From contig DWYN01000084.1 in assembly GCA_019118645.1 (NCBI GenBank), forward strand, positions 1 to 38,988: DNA of 38,988 nt. Reading direction: 5' to 3'. Position numbers and translations under genes: made by a program. Positions within the stretch are counted from its first letter, which is position 1. Each line of letters begins with the position of its first letter. The notes beneath the pieces were generated by a model. It was not told the DNA's origin. It did no database searches and saw nothing but the letters and a program-made list of their open reading frames with translations. This document shows positions 38,942 through 38,988 of this stretch, in pieces. This DNA comes from Candidatus Blautia excrementipullorum. GTDB lineage: Bacteria; Bacillota; Clostridia; Lachnospirales; Lachnospiraceae.

Positions 38942-38988
38942 TTCTTCATCCTTTTATACTGATGATAAGCCAATGCATCAGAAAAGGA

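Noticed and set aside
1-38988. tRNA, rRNA and known riboswitches
   Set aside because: No CCA-type cloverleaf, rRNA core sequence or recognizable riboswitch core seen on either strand; a covariance-model scan was not possible.

Overview
The window looks like chromosome of a gut-type anaerobic Firmicute, most likely Lachnospiraceae. This is inferred from gene content: a giant two-module acyl-CoA dehydratase activase, EFR1 flavodoxin-ferredoxins, a CoA-disulfide-reductase/rhodanese/siroheme-domain fusion, DUF3737, a CD3324-type regulator, AgrC/AgrA-like and CPBP genes, AGGAGG ribosome sites and moderate GC. I see no tRNA, rRNA, CRISPR array, prophage or complete insertion sequence.

Layout. 1-3.9 kb: the 5' end of a LysR gene, divergent from a translationally coupled heterodimeric ABC exporter. 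3.9-8 kb: NUDIX hydrolase, CmpB-type membrane protein, GH13 alpha-glucosidase and a divergent AraC regulator. 8-11.8 kb: a self-regulated TetR gene followed by a HelD-type helicase fused to what looks like the N-terminal domain of a GH31 glycosidase. 12-14.6 kb: LysR, an exported flavodoxin and DUF3737. 14.7-18.6 kb: the 856-residue CoA-disulfide-reductase fusion with a divergent LysR and a clear shared operator. 18.6-27 kb: the 1480-residue activase and a 1203-residue MacB/FtsX-type ABC protein with a very large external domain. 27-30.3 kb: LytTR response regulator, GHKL kinase and a CPBP protease, with two LytTR-like boxes in front of the protease gene. 30.3-35 kb: pgi, and a probable Rrf2-PAP2-response regulator-kinase operon whose response regulator carries a frameshift. 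35-38.9 kb: an EFR1 protein with an elaborate leader, then a visibly more AT-rich stretch (Vat/CatB-like acetyltransferase, small membrane protein, CD3324 regulator, esterase), a second EFR1 gene broken by internal deletion, and tandem dyad repeats at the right edge.

Common themes are redox and sulfur metabolism under one-to-one regulators (LysR with flavodoxin, LysR with the CoA-disulfide-reductase fusion, Rrf2 with EFR1) and export or envelope functions under two-component control. The most unusual items are the HelD-GH31 fusion, the LytTR boxes before the protease, the dnaX-like slippery heptamer at the response-regulator frameshift, the nested inverted repeat in the EFR1 leader, and the covarying dyad repeats at the right edge.

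Many start codons were set from Shine-Dalgarno position rather than from the longest frame. No database search was possible; family assignments rest on motifs and recalled family features.
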